Shown one piece after another: positions 25,405-33,743 of a DNA stretch of 64,000 nt. Under the pieces are notes generated by a model, which was not told the DNA's origin, did no database searches, and saw only the letters and a program-made list of their open reading frames with translations. This DNA is from Alphaproteobacteria bacterium (GTDB lineage Bacteria; Pseudomonadota; Alphaproteobacteria; Sphingomonadales; Sphingomonadaceae): the NCBI GenBank assembly GCA_005883305.1, contig VBAC01000001.1, forward strand, positions 2,356,001-2,420,000. The letters are read 5' to 3'. Within the stretch, counting starts at the first letter, position 1. Each line of letters begins with the position of its first letter. Made by a program: the position numbers and the translations under genes.

Positions 25405-26226
25405 GTGCAGCAGCTTCACCTGCATCTTCTCTCGGACTCGACCGGCGAGACGCTGGACATGGTCGCCAAGGCCTGTCTCGCCCAGTTCGACGGAGTCGAG
25501 GCGCTGCGCCACCTGTGGCCGATGGTGCGCTCCGAGGGCCATCTCGACCGCGTGCTGGACGATGTCGAGACCCGGCCGGGGCTGGTCCTCTACACCGTCG
25601 TCAATCCGACGATCAGGCGCGAGCTCGAGCGCAAATGCCGGCAGCGCAAGATCAACGCGGTCTCCGTCCTCGATCCGGTGATCGACGCTCTGGCGGCGGT
25701 CAGTGGGGAGGCTGCGAAAGGGCGCGCCGGCCGCCAGCACGCGCTCGACGCCGCTTATTTCGCCCGGGTCGACGCGATCCAGTTCACCATCGCCCATGAC
25801 GACGGCATCGGATCGGAGAATTGGGAGGAAGCGGACATCGTCCTGGCGGGCGTGTCGCGAACGTCGAAGACACCGACGAGCATCTATCTCGCCAATCGCG
25901 GCTACAAGGTGGCGAACATTCCCTTGGTCCCTTCATCGCCGCCCCCCCCGAACCTCTTCCAGCTCAAGCATCCGCTCGTCGTCGGGCTCACGGCCAACCC
26001 CGAGCGGCTGATCGCCATCCGGCGCAACCGCCTGCTCTCGCTCAACCAGGCGCCGGAGACCGACTATGTCGACATGGAGGCGGTCAACGCCGAGCTCGCC
26101 TTCGCCCGCCGGATGTTCGCCGATCAGGGCTGGCCGGTGATCGACGTCACCCGTCGTTCGATCGAAGAAACCGCGGTGGCGATCATTCGGCTATGCACCG
26201 AGCGGCTCGAGGCGTCGCGGGCGTGA
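25405..26226 (+). CDS. PEP synthase / pyruvate phosphate dikinase regulatory protein (DUF299, PPSR)
   Basis: Bifunctional serine/threonine kinase and phosphorylase that switches PEP synthase or PPDK off and on using ADP and Pi. The 273-residue protein starts HLHLLSDSTGETL and has the P-loop-like AGVSRTSKTPTSIYLANRGYKVAN near residue 150, both diagnostic of DUF299. Start is GTG at 25405. The partner dikinase is not in the window. Immediately right of the predicted origin, equivalent to the first gene (RP001/CC_0001) beside Caulobacter Cori. Overlaps maf by 4 nt. Confidence 0.94.
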   Translation: MQQLHLHLLSDSTGETLDMVAKACLAQFDGVEALRHLWPMVRSEGHLDRVLDDVETRPGLVLYTVVNPTIRRELERKCRQRKINAVSVLDPVIDALAAVSGEAAKGRAGRQHALDAAYFARVDAIQFTIAHDDGIGSENWEEADIVLAGVSRTSKTPTSIYLANRGYKVANIPLVPSSPPPPNLFQLKHPLVVGLTANPERLIAIRRNRLLSLNQAPETDYVDMEAVNAELAFARRMFADQGWPVIDVTRRSIEETAVAIIRLCTERLEASRA

Positions 26227-26816
26227 GGCTGCTTCTCGCATCGCAGAGCGAAACGCGCCGCAAGATGCTGGAGGCGGCCGGCGTGCCGTTCGAATGCGTC
26301 GCGGCGCCGCTCGACGAGGAGGAGGCCAAGGCCGGCCTCGCCGCCGCCGGCTTCGAGCCGCGCGACATGGCGGAGATGCTCGCCGAGATGAAGGCGAAGA
26401 GCGTGGTCGCGGCGGCCGATGCGCTGGTGATCGGCGCCGATCAGGTGCTGGAACTCGACGACGGCACGATGCTGAGCAAGCCCGCCTCGCGCGAAGAAGC
26501 GCACGAGCAACTGCGGCGCCTCGGCGGCGCTACCCATTATCTGCACAGCGCCGCGGCGATTGCCGAGAATGGCGAGCGGGTCTGGGGCGAAACCGAGAGC
26601 GTCGCGCTCGATGTTCGGCCGCTGAGCGAGGCCTTTCTAAAAGCCTATCTGGACGCGGAATATGAAGCGGTCCGCTGGAATGTCGGCGGCTACCGCGTCG
26701 AGGGGCCTGGGGCGCAGCTGTTCGATGAGATCGACGGCAGCCACTTCGCCGTCCTCGGTCTGCCGCTGCTTCCGTTGCTCGCCTATCTGCGCGAGCGCGG
26801 CGTGCTCAAAAGCTGA
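26223..26816 (+). CDS. Maf/YceF-family nucleoside triphosphate pyrophosphatase
   Basis: House-cleaning hydrolase of non-canonical or modified NTPs. The 197-residue protein begins VRLLLASQSETRRKMLEAAG, the Maf substrate-binding signature, followed by IGADQVLELDD (metal-binding acidic residues) and the SKPASREEAHEQLRRLGG stretch. The segment VGGYRVEGPGAQLFDEIDGS near residue 155 is characteristic. Start GTG overlaps the PPSR stop, stop overlaps aroE (TGATG). Subtype (YhdE-like dTTPase versus YceF m7GTPase) is not certain. Confidence 0.92.
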   Translation: MRLLLASQSETRRKMLEAAGVPFECVAAPLDEEEAKAGLAAAGFEPRDMAEMLAEMKAKSVVAAADALVIGADQVLELDDGTMLSKPASREEAHEQLRRLGGATHYLHSAAAIAENGERVWGETESVALDVRPLSEAFLKAYLDAEYEAVRWNVGGYRVEGPGAQLFDEIDGSHFAVLGLPLLPLLAYLRERGVLKS

Positions 26817-27607
26817 TGGGCGTCCCTTATGCCGAGGTGATCGGCGATCCGATCGCCCATAGCAAGTCGCCGCTGATTCACAATTTCTGGTTGAAGGCGC
26901 TCGGCGTCGAGGGCGATTATCGCGCGACTCGGGTGACGGCGAACGAGTTGGACGATTATCTCGACGCGCGGCGCGCCGACCCGGATTGGCGGGGCTGCAA
27001 CCTCACCATGCCGCTCAAGCAATGCGTGGTGAACCGGCTGGATACGGTTCATCGCCAAGCGCGACAGATCGGCGCGGTCAACGCGATCGGGCGGGGCGAG
27101 GATGGGCGGCTCCACGGCAGAAATACCGACGTTCACGGCGTTGCGCGCTGTCTGGACCACATCGCTTCTTCGGGCCTCACCGCCATCGTGATCGGCGCTG
27201 GCGGTGCCGCCAGAGCGGCAGCGTATATCCTGCGCACCTATTCGGCCGCTCACGTCACGGTGATCAACCGCTCGGTCGAACGCGGGCAAGAGCTGTTGCG
27301 CGATTTCCACCTCGCTGGCCGGGCCACGGACGAGACCCGGATTGCGGCGGCGGATCTGGTGATCAATGCCGCGCCGCTTTATGCCCCGTTCAGGCTGGAC
27401 GCCCTGGATCCGGCCGCGGTGGTGTTCGATATGATTTATGATCCGGCCCAAGGAGCCCTGCTGGCCGAAGCCAGGCGCCGCGGATTGCGGGCGGTGGATG
27501 GTCTGACCATGCTTGTTCACCAGGCGGCCGAGGCTTTCTCGGTCTTCTTCAAGCGCTATCCGCCAGCCGGGCGAAGCGAGGAGTTGCGGGCCTTGCTGGA
27601 ATCATGA
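26816..27607 (+). CDS. aroE: Shikimate dehydrogenase family protein
   Basis: Reduces 3-dehydroshikimate to shikimate with NADPH in the aromatic pathway. The 263-residue protein has HSKSPLIHNF-like substrate loop near residue 16, the catalytic lysine in NLTMPLKQ (usually NVTIPHK), GRNTDVHG with the conserved Asp, and the nucleotide loop GAGGAARAAAY. The changed residues around the lysine are unusual but the lysine and aspartate are retained, so activity is likely. Part of PPSR-maf-aroE-coaE, with 1-4-nt overlaps at each junction, as in Caulobacter. Confidence 0.9.
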   Translation: MGVPYAEVIGDPIAHSKSPLIHNFWLKALGVEGDYRATRVTANELDDYLDARRADPDWRGCNLTMPLKQCVVNRLDTVHRQARQIGAVNAIGRGEDGRLHGRNTDVHGVARCLDHIASSGLTAIVIGAGGAARAAAYILRTYSAAHVTVINRSVERGQELLRDFHLAGRATDETRIAAADLVINAAPLYAPFRLDALDPAAVVFDMIYDPAQGALLAEARRRGLRAVDGLTMLVHQAAEAFSVFFKRYPPAGRSEELRALLES

Positions 27608-28197
27608 TCGTCCTCGGTCTCACCGGTTCGATCGGCATGGGCAAGTCGACCGTAGCGAAGATGTTCGCGGACGAGGGGGTTTCGGTTTTCGATGCCGATG
27701 CGGCGGTGCATCGGCTGCAGGGATCCGAGGGTGCGCTCGTGGCCGAAATCGAGGCCGCTTTTCCAGGGACGACCGGTGACGAGGGGGTCAACCGGACCGC
27801 CCTGGCGGAGCGCGTGCTTGGGGAACCCGAAGAGCTGAAGCGGCTGGAGGCCTTGATCCATCCGGCGGTGGCGCGCGAGCGCGAGGCCTTCCTTGCCGCG
27901 CATGCCGAGGCTCCGGTGGTCGTGCTCGATATCCCGCTGCTGTTCGAGAAGGGCGCTGCAGAGCTGGTCGACAAGATCGCGGTGGTCTCAGCCGATGCTG
28001 AGACTCAGCGCTTACGCACCCTCGCCCGCCCGGGCATGACCGCCGAGAAATTCCTGCGCATCCTCGCCTACCAAATGCCCGACGCGGAAAAGCGCGCGCG
28101 TGCCGATTTCGTCATCCCGACCGATTGTTCTCTCGAAGAAACAAGGGCTTCGGTTCGGCGCATCATGGCTTGCCTTGCGGGCCCGGCGGATTCATAG
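27604..28197 (+). CDS. coaE: Dephospho-CoA kinase
   Basis: Final step of coenzyme A synthesis: phosphorylates the 3'-hydroxyl of dephospho-CoA. The 197-residue protein starts MIVLGLTGSIGMGKST; the P-loop is G8-S15. Further landmarks are VFDADAAVHRL with the catalytic Asp, LIHPAVAREREAF, and VLDIPLLFEKGA. Length matches bacterial CoaE. Its ATG overlaps the aroE stop by 4 nt, and dnaQ follows 7 bp downstream. Confidence 0.96.
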   Translation: MIVLGLTGSIGMGKSTVAKMFADEGVSVFDADAAVHRLQGSEGALVAEIEAAFPGTTGDEGVNRTALAERVLGEPEELKRLEALIHPAVAREREAFLAAHAEAPVVVLDIPLLFEKGAAELVDKIAVVSADAETQRLRTLARPGMTAEKFLRILAYQMPDAEKRARADFVIPTDCSLEETRASVRRIMACLAGPADS

Positions 28198-28204
28198 GAA
28201 CGGG

Positions 28205-28915
28205 ATGCGGGAAATCATCTTCGACACCGAGACCACCGGCCTGAGCCCGGCTGGCGGCGACCGGATGGTCGAGATCGGCTGTGTCGAGCTGTTCAACCGC
28301 GTCGAGACCGGCCGTACCTTCCATAGCTATTTCAATCCTTGTCGCCCGATGCCGAGCGAGGCCGAGGCGGTTCATGGCCTTTCCGACCGCTTCCTCTCCG
28401 ACAAGCCGAACTTTCATGAGCGCTGCGAGGAGCTGCTCGCCTTCATCGGCGAGTCGCCGATGATCGCGCACAATGCGAGCTTCGATTTCGGCTTCATCAA
28501 CCACGAGCTCAAATCGTGCGGCCGGCCGCTCGTCTGCACCTCGCGGATGGTCGACACGCTGGCCATCGCCCGGCAAAAGTTTCCCGGCGCCAAGCACAGC
28601 CTCGACGCGCTTTGCACCCGCTTCGGCGTGGACCGCTCGCAGCGCGTCAAGCATGGCGCTCTGCTCGACGCGCAGCTGCTCGCGCAAGTCTATGTCGAGC
28701 TGACCGGCGGCCGCCAGATCGGGCTCACGCTGGTCGCCGAGCTGATCGAGGACGAAAGGATAGAGAAGGTGCCGGGCACGGCTGAAGCCCCCGTCACTTT
28801 GACGGTGCGCCCCGCTCGCCCCCACGGCCCGTCCGAGGAAGAACTCGCGCGGCACGCCGCGTTCATGAGCAGGATCGCGGATCCGCTCTGGAACCGGCTG
28901 GCCCCGCGCGGTTGA
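28205..28915 (+). CDS. dnaQ: DNA polymerase III epsilon subunit (3'-5' proofreading exonuclease)
   Basis: Proofreading subunit of the replicative polymerase. The 236-residue protein has the DEDDh exonuclease triad: D7 and E9 in FDTETTGLSP, HNASFDFGFINHEL with the second Asp, and KHGALLDAQLL with the catalytic His and last Asp. The C-terminal tail contains the alpha-binding segment. The frame is open further upstream, but ATG at 28205 is the start that leaves a proper FDTETT N-terminus. Last gene of the origin-right operon. Confidence 0.96.
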   Translation: MREIIFDTETTGLSPAGGDRMVEIGCVELFNRVETGRTFHSYFNPCRPMPSEAEAVHGLSDRFLSDKPNFHERCEELLAFIGESPMIAHNASFDFGFINHELKSCGRPLVCTSRMVDTLAIARQKFPGAKHSLDALCTRFGVDRSQRVKHGALLDAQLLAQVYVELTGGRQIGLTLVAELIEDERIEKVPGTAEAPVTLTVRPARPHGPSEEELARHAAFMSRIADPLWNRLAPRG

Positions 28916-28970
28916 CGGCATGGCTGACGCGGGCTTAAGGCCCGCGCCCGTAGCCACATCGGAGAGCGAG

Positions 28971-29546
28971 ATGGACATCCGGGTCTCGGGTCATCAGATC
29001 GACACGGGCGAATCACTGCGCGCGCAGGTCGATGAACGGCTGCAGGCCCTCGCCGAGAAGTTTTTCTCGCGCGCCATCTCCGCCCAGGTCACCTTCGGCC
29101 GGGGCCCCTACGACCACAGCTTCACCTGCGACATCGTCGCTCACGTTCCCCAGGGCGTCGTTCTCAAGGGCTCGGGCGCCGGAGCGCTCGCGCCGGTCGC
29201 CTTCGAGCTCGCGGCAGACCGAATCGAGACACAGCTGCGCCGTTACAAGCGGCGGCTGAAGGATCGCCACGCGCAGAGCGCCCATGCCGAGACCGAGCCC
29301 GACGCGGGCTATACGGTCTTCGCGCCGCCTCCGGAGGAGGAGGAGCCGGCGGACAATCCGCCGGTAATCGCCGAGACGAAGGTCGATATTCCCACGGCGA
29401 GCGTCTCGGACGCGGTGATGCTGCTCGATCTCAGGAACACCAACGCGCTCCTGTTCCGCAACGGCGGGACGGGCGCCTACAACATGGTCTATCGCCGCGG
29501 CGACGGCACGATCGGCTGGGTCGAACCCGCGCGGGCTGGCGCCTAG
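28971..29546 (+). CDS. hpf: Ribosome hibernation-promoting factor, long form
   Basis: Dimerises and silences 70S ribosomes in stationary phase. The 191-residue protein has an N-terminal S30AE domain (MDIRVSGHQIDTGESL, through ETQLRRYKRRLKDRH) and the C-terminal dimerisation domain found only in long HPF (SDAVMLLDLRNTNALLFRNGGTGAYNMVYRRGDGTIGWVEP). The two are joined by an acidic, proline-rich linker. Start is the ATG after GGAGAGCGAG; an in-frame ATG at 28920 would add 17 unrelated residues. Downstream neighbour ptsN fits the common hpf-ptsN pairing. Confidence 0.95.
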   Translation: MDIRVSGHQIDTGESLRAQVDERLQALAEKFFSRAISAQVTFGRGPYDHSFTCDIVAHVPQGVVLKGSGAGALAPVAFELAADRIETQLRRYKRRLKDRHAQSAHAETEPDAGYTVFAPPPEEEEPADNPPVIAETKVDIPTASVSDAVMLLDLRNTNALLFRNGGTGAYNMVYRRGDGTIGWVEPARAGA

Positions 29547-29612
29547 CGGACCCGTTCCTATATCCATTCCTTCAAAAGGGGGCCGCCGGCTCCCCCACCG
29601 GTGCACGAGACG

Positions 29613-30080
29613 ATGACCGACCTTTCCGATCTGATATCCATCCAGGCGATCGACGCCGATCTCGTGGTCGCCAACAAGAAGGCCCTGCTCCAGCAGCTCG
29701 GCGCCGCGGCGGCCCGGCAGCTCGGCGTTCCGGCCAAGCAGATCGTCGCCGCCCTGAACGCGCGCGAGAAGCTCGGCTCGACCGGCTTCGGCGCCGGCAC
29801 CGCCATCCCGCACGGCAAGATCGAAGGGCTCGCCAAGGTGTTCGGCTATTTCGCGCGGCTGACTCCGCCGATCGATTTCCAGGCGGTCGACGGGCTGCCG
29901 GTCGACCTCGTCTTCCTCCTGCTGTCGCCGGCCGACGCCGGCGCCGACCATCTAAAGGCGCTGGCCTCGGTCAGCCGCGTGTTCCGCGACCGGGCGACGG
30001 TCGCCAAGCTGCGCGGCGCGCGCTCGAGGGACGCGATCTTCGCTCTTCTCGCCGGCGTCGAAGCCCGCGATGCCGCCTGA
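29613..30080 (+). CDS. ptsN: Nitrogen PTS IIA component (PtsN, EIIA-Ntr)
   Basis: Regulatory phosphocarrier of the PTS-Ntr cascade, not a sugar transporter. The 155-residue protein has the EIIA-Ntr fold with the active histidine in GAGTAIPHGKIEGL (about residue 67) and LVFLLLSPADAGADHLKALA later. In alphaproteobacteria the phosphorylation state controls potassium uptake and stringent response. No other PTS genes occur here. The ATG gives the typical start MTDLSDLIS; a GTG four codons upstream is possible. Follows hpf by 66 bp; overlaps the next gene by 11 bp. Confidence 0.92.
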   Translation: MTDLSDLISIQAIDADLVVANKKALLQQLGAAAARQLGVPAKQIVAALNAREKLGSTGFGAGTAIPHGKIEGLAKVFGYFARLTPPIDFQAVDGLPVDLVFLLLSPADAGADHLKALASVSRVFRDRATVAKLRGARSRDAIFALLAGVEARDAA

Positions 30081-30525
30081 GGCGGGTGCACCCGCGCATT
30101 TCCGAGCGCTCGAATCGCTCTACCGGCACGCGGCGATCAACCGCCTGTTCCAGTCCGAGATCGAGATCGTCGAGGCGGGCTTCGCGCGCATCCGCTTCGA
30201 CGTCGCCCCGGACACCAATCACGCCGCGGGGGCCGCGCACGGCACGCTCTACTTCAAGATGATGGACGACGCCGCCTTCTACGCCTGCAATTCGATGGTC
30301 AGCGACCGCTTCCTCCTGACGACCGCCTTCAACCTCGTCTTCACCCGCCCGCTCAAGCCCGGCCCGATGATCGCCGAAGGTAGATGGGTCAGCGGCCGGC
30401 GGCGGGTGTTCGTCGGCGAGGCGCGGCTGGTCTCTGCGGACGGCGAGGAGGCTGCGCGCGGCACGGGCACCTTCATGCGCTCGCACATTCCGCTCAGCAG
30501 CCTCGAAGGCTATCGGCCCGGCTGA
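30070..30525 (+). CDS. PaaI-family hotdog thioesterase
   Basis: A 151-residue hotdog-fold protein. The active region NHAAGAAHGTLYFKMMDDAAFYACNS corresponds to the HGG-loop and central helix of PaaI/YbgC-type acyl-CoA thioesterases, and LTTAFNLVFTRPLKPG to the last long strands. Substrate is unknown; thioesterases of this size hydrolyse aromatic or short acyl-CoAs. Overlaps ptsN by 11 nt and the following DUF1491 gene by one base of the stop codon (TGATG), so translation is probably coupled. Confidence 0.87.
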   Translation: MPPEAGAPAHFRALESLYRHAAINRLFQSEIEIVEAGFARIRFDVAPDTNHAAGAAHGTLYFKMMDDAAFYACNSMVSDRFLLTTAFNLVFTRPLKPGPMIAEGRWVSGRRRVFVGEARLVSADGEEAARGTGTFMRSHIPLSSLEGYRPG

Positions 30526-30860
30526 TGACGCGCCTCGCGAGCTCCGTTCTGGCATCCGCCCTGTTGCGGCGTGCGGAACAGTCCGGAGGATTCGGCGCGG
30601 TGCTGGCAAAGGGCGATGCGACTGCGGGGGCGATCGCCGTTATTCTCGCCGAAAAGGGCAGAAAAGCGCGCTTTTTGGAGCGAGTCATGCACGCAAACGG
30701 GGGCTACGCCTGGCAGTGCACGCGCGAAGATGTTGAAAACGAAGAAGAATTCGAAAAGTTCCTTCAGCGGCGCCAAAAATCGGATCCTGACCTGTGGATT
30801 TTGGAACTGGATATCGCATCAGCCGAACGGTTCGCCGCTGAAATGAACGACTCAGGTTGA
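30525..30860 (+). CDS. DUF1491-family protein
   Basis: A 111-residue cytoplasmic protein starting MTRLASSVLASALLRRAEQSGGFGAVLAKGD. It carries the family features: AIAVILAEKGRKARFLERV near residue 40, and the C-terminal FLQRRQKSDPDLWILELDI. Members are small alphaproteobacterial proteins of unknown role; no catalytic or membrane segment is evident. Start overlaps the preceding stop by TGATG. The open frame extends upstream within the thioesterase but is shadow. Confidence 0.85.
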   Translation: MTRLASSVLASALLRRAEQSGGFGAVLAKGDATAGAIAVILAEKGRKARFLERVMHANGGYAWQCTREDVENEEEFEKFLQRRQKSDPDLWILELDIASAERFAAEMNDSG

Positions 30861-31027
30861 CCCCTTTTCGCGGCCGGGCGAAGGCGTCCCCAGCACTTCG
30901 AGCGTAGAGCGGGGGGCGCCCATTCCCTGACGTGAAGGGCTGGGCGGCCACGCGAGACGGGGGGCGATCAGCGGTGGTTGAGTGACCCACCGTGTTCGAT
31001 CCGCTCACCGCAAAGAACAGAGTTCCA

Positions 31028-31741
31028 ATGCGACGCCTTTCCCGCGCTGCGGCATTGACCGCGGCTGCCCTTACATTTTGCGCCGCCGGCGGCCTTGCCG
31101 GCCCGTCGATCGCCTCCCAGGCGGATACCGCCCCGGCGGTCGCTTATACGGCTCACCAGAGCGCCGGTCTCACGGCCCAGAATCTCGGCCTCAACGACCT
31201 GACCGATTCGCCTCGCCCCGCAGGGGGCTTCGAAGCTCAGGCCCCGGTCGTTACCCACGCCCTAGCCCCTGCCTTTCCGCAAGCCACCCCCGGGGACGAA
31301 TCCGACGATCAGGCCTCCGAGCGGAACGGCCGCAGCCTGAGCCAGCTCGTTCAGGATCTCGCCAGCTCGGACGCTTCGGACGAGCAGACCGATTGCCTCG
31401 CCCGCGCCGTCTATTGGGAATCGAAGGGCGAGCCGCTCTCCGGCCAGCTGGCCGTCGCCGAGGTGATCATCAACCGCTCCCATTCGGGCCGGTTTGCCTC
31501 GACCGTCTGCGGAGTCGTGCGCCAGCGCGGCCAGTTCTCCTTCGTCCACGGCGGCCACATCCCCGCCGCTCCGCAAGCGTCGCGCGACTGGCGCACCGCG
31601 GTGGCGATCGCCGAGATCGCGCAGCGCGACCTTGCCGACGGCGGGGCACCCCGCGCCCTGTTCTTCCACGCCCGCCGCGCTCATCCCGGCTGGCGCCTGA
31701 CCCGGGTCGCCGCGGTGGGAAATCACATCTTCTACCGCTAG
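31028..31741 (+). CDS. SleB-like cell-wall hydrolase (Hydrolase_2 family)
   Basis: Predicted secreted peptidoglycan hydrolase of 237 residues. A signal peptide spans about residues 1-30 (RRLSRAAALTAAALTFCAAGG). The C-terminal catalytic domain has CLARAVYWESKGEPLSGQLAVAEVIINR, with the conserved glutamate E in WES, and CGVVRQRGQFSFV; this matches the SleB/CwlJ lytic transglycosylase fold. In non-spore-formers such proteins act in cell-wall turnover. ATG at 31028 chosen because it begins the signal peptide; a GTG 12 codons upstream is less likely. Confidence 0.88.
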   Translation: MRRLSRAAALTAAALTFCAAGGLAGPSIASQADTAPAVAYTAHQSAGLTAQNLGLNDLTDSPRPAGGFEAQAPVVTHALAPAFPQATPGDESDDQASERNGRSLSQLVQDLASSDASDEQTDCLARAVYWESKGEPLSGQLAVAEVIINRSHSGRFASTVCGVVRQRGQFSFVHGGHIPAAPQASRDWRTAVAIAEIAQRDLADGGAPRALFFHARRAHPGWRLTRVAAVGNHIFYR

Positions 31742-31779
31742 CCGGTTTTCACCGTTCCCGTTTCATTCTAGGCTGGCGC

Positions 31780-32268
31780 ATGGCCAGCCTGCCCGATTCG
31801 TCCTGCTTCGCCGACGCCCCGCTGATTGCGCGGGACGTCGCGCGAGGCGTCGGCCGGCTGCTTTTCCGCGGCGACAGCTATGCTTTGTGCGAAGTGCCGC
31901 TGCCCAATGGGCGGCGCGCGGACATGATGGCGGTCGATCCGGGCGGGAAGCTGACGATCGTCGAGATCAAGGTGTCGCGGGCCGATCTGCTCGGCGACGG
32001 CAAATGGACCGACTATCTCGATTATTGCGACTATTTCTTCTGGGCCGTGCCGGTCGGTTTCGACCTGACGCCGTTCGACGGGGATTGCCATGGGCCTGAT
32101 TGCGCAGGGCTGATCGTGGCCGACCGCTACGACGCCGAGGTCATTCGACCCGCGCCCTGCATCCCGCTCGCGGCCGCGCGCCGCAAGGTCGAAACCCTGC
32201 GCTTCGCCCGTCGCGCCGCGCGGCGGCTGGCCGGAAGCCTCGATCCGGGGCTCGGGGGGCTCGACTAG
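31780..32268 (+). CDS. mmcB: MmcB-family DNA repair protein
   Basis: A 162-residue protein of the MmcB-like family. In Caulobacter mmcB is in the DNA-damage response together with imuABC. The central RADMMAVDPGGKLTIVEIKVSRADLLGDGKW is a PD-(D/E)XK-type nuclease-like core with the EIK motif; DYCDYFFWAVPVGFD follows. The DNA-cleaving activity is inferred from the fold. ATG at 31780 selected for match with homologues; the upstream frame is shadow of sleB. Ends on TAG at 32266-32268, inside the end of a MITE-like repeat. Confidence 0.88.
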   Translation: MASLPDSSCFADAPLIARDVARGVGRLLFRGDSYALCEVPLPNGRRADMMAVDPGGKLTIVEIKVSRADLLGDGKWTDYLDYCDYFFWAVPVGFDLTPFDGDCHGPDCAGLIVADRYDAEVIRPAPCIPLAAARRKVETLRFARRAARRLAGSLDPGLGGLD

Positions 32269-32474
32269 AGTCCGGACTCAATTAGAAAGTCGAAGTGTCG
32301 CTGCCAATGCAGGAGTCACCCCGGCGAAAGCCGGGGCCCATGAACCGAAGCGGTCGATGGCTGGCGGCGGCGGTCCCGCTTCACATCGAAGGCCGCGTTC
32401 ATGGGTCCCGGCTTTCGCCGGGATGACTCTGCAATCAAATGAAACCACCCAGGCTAATCGAGTGCCGACTCTAG
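32265..32474. repeat. MITE-like palindromic element, copy 2
   Basis: A 210-bp element with CTAG at each end. The outer 21 bases at left and right are inverted copies of each other with three mismatches (left end CTAGAGTCCGGACTC). Inside are two arms of the GTCATCCCGGCGAAAGCCGGG type facing each other. It aligns in inverted orientation with 13163-13415 over its whole length. The left CTAG carries the mmcB stop and the right CTAG the stop of the ankyrin gene on the other strand. Confidence 0.88.
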
Positions 32475-33076
32475 CGGGTCGGCCCGGCGGCGTTGGCCGG
32501 GCGGCGCTGGGCGGCGGATTGCTCGAGCAGGCGGAGCACTTGCGCCGCGCGCGGATCCTGGCGGGCATAATCGATCGCCGTATTGCCCGACACGTGATCG
32601 CTCTGGTTCGGATCGGCCCGAGCCGCGAGCAGCAGGCGCACCATCGCGACGTCCCGAGTCTGCGCGGCGACGATCAGCGGAGTCTCGCCGCGGCGGTTGC
32701 CGAGATTCACGTTGGCGCCGCGCGCCAGCAGCTCCTGAGCGCCGTCGGTCCAGCCGATCTGCGCCGCGAGGATCAGCGGAGTCGCGCCGTCGTTATTCGG
32801 TGCGTCCGGCCGGGCGCCCCGGCTGAGCAGGAAGGAGAGCCAGGTGAGGTCGCGTCCGCGCACGAGGATGTGGAGCGCGCCCTCCCCGCTGCCCGAATCC
32901 CGTGCGTTGACCGCAGTCGAGGATGGATTGGAAAGGATCCGTTCGGTGGTGGCGCCGTCGCGTTCGCGCACCGCCTTGAGGAAGGTATAGCCTTCCGAGA
33001 AGCCCTGGGCCGCCAGCGGCGCCGCGATCAGCGCCAGCACGGCGAAGCCGAGCCGCAGCCCGTTGGTCCTGTCCAT
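32471..33076 (-). CDS. Secreted or periplasmic ankyrin-repeat protein
   Basis: A 201-residue protein with a signal peptide (about 1-23, LRLGFAVLALIAAPLAAQG) followed by about four ankyrin repeats, seen as LHILVRGRDLTWLSFLLSRGARPDA, ATPLILAAQIGWTDGAQELLARGANVNL, ETPLIVAAQTRDVAMVRLLLAARADPNQ and TAIDYARQD. Ankyrin repeats bind proteins; the partner is unknown. The stop (TAG, complement of 32471-32473) falls in the terminus of the adjacent MITE-like element. The C-terminal tail SAAQRRPANAAGPTR may have been shaped by that insertion. Confidence 0.88.
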   Translation of the reverse strand: MDRTNGLRLGFAVLALIAAPLAAQGFSEGYTFLKAVRERDGATTERILSNPSSTAVNARDSGSGEGALHILVRGRDLTWLSFLLSRGARPDAPNNDGATPLILAAQIGWTDGAQELLARGANVNLGNRRGETPLIVAAQTRDVAMVRLLLAARADPNQSDHVSGNTAIDYARQDPRAAQVLRLLEQSAAQRRPANAAGPTR

Positions 33077-33143
33077 ATTGTCCGTAACCCCGATTTCATT
33101 CGACTTTGAGCGCGGACCTTAGCAAAGCACGGCTAAGCCTGTC

Positions 33144-33743
33144 ATGAACGAAAGCATGCCCTTGCGTCTCTTCCTCTTGCCGCTTGCCGCGATGGCGCTC
33201 GCGCTGGGAGGCTGCTCCGGGGCGCCGCCCGCGCCGCCGCTCCAGGGCGCGACGATGGGCGGGCCGTTCACGCTCACCGATCAGAACGGTAGGCGAGTCT
33301 CGGACTCGGCCTTCGCCGGCAAATATAGACTGGTCTATTTCGGCTACACCTTCTGTCCCGACGTCTGCCCGGTCGACATGCAGGTGGTCGGCGCCGGTCT
33401 CCGGCAGTTCGAGGCGGAGGACTCCGCGCGCGCGGCCAGGGTCCAGCCGATCTTCATCACCGTCGATCCGGCGCGCGACACGCCCGCCGTGCTTCGCGCC
33501 TTCGTCGCCCATTTCCACCCGCGGCTGATCGGACTCACCGGGAGCGAGGCGGAAATCGCGGAAGCGGCGCGCAGATACCGGGTCTTCTACGAACGGGGCG
33601 AGCCCGGCGCCGGCGGGGGCTATATGGTCAATCACACGCGAATGATGGTGCTCTACGGTCCGCAGGGCGAGCCGATCGCGATGATTCCTCACGACCAGGG
33701 GCCGGCCGGGGTGGCCGCCGAGCTCGCGCGCTGGGTGCGATGA
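33144..33743 (+). CDS. SCO1/SenC-family copper chaperone lipoprotein
   Basis: A 199-residue lipoprotein: signal and lipobox in LPLAAMALALGGCSG, with the Cys near residue 24. The thioredoxin-like domain carries the copper-binding CPDVCP motif (FGYTFCPDVCPVDM, about residue 72-77) and the third ligand histidine near MVNHTRM. SCO proteins insert copper in the CuA site of cytochrome oxidase or act as redox sensors. No cox genes are nearby. Overlaps the next gene by ATGA. Confidence 0.93.
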   Translation: MNESMPLRLFLLPLAAMALALGGCSGAPPAPPLQGATMGGPFTLTDQNGRRVSDSAFAGKYRLVYFGYTFCPDVCPVDMQVVGAGLRQFEAEDSARAARVQPIFITVDPARDTPAVLRAFVAHFHPRLIGLTGSEAEIAEAARRYRVFYERGEPGAGGGYMVNHTRMMVLYGPQGEPIAMIPHDQGPAGVAAELARWVR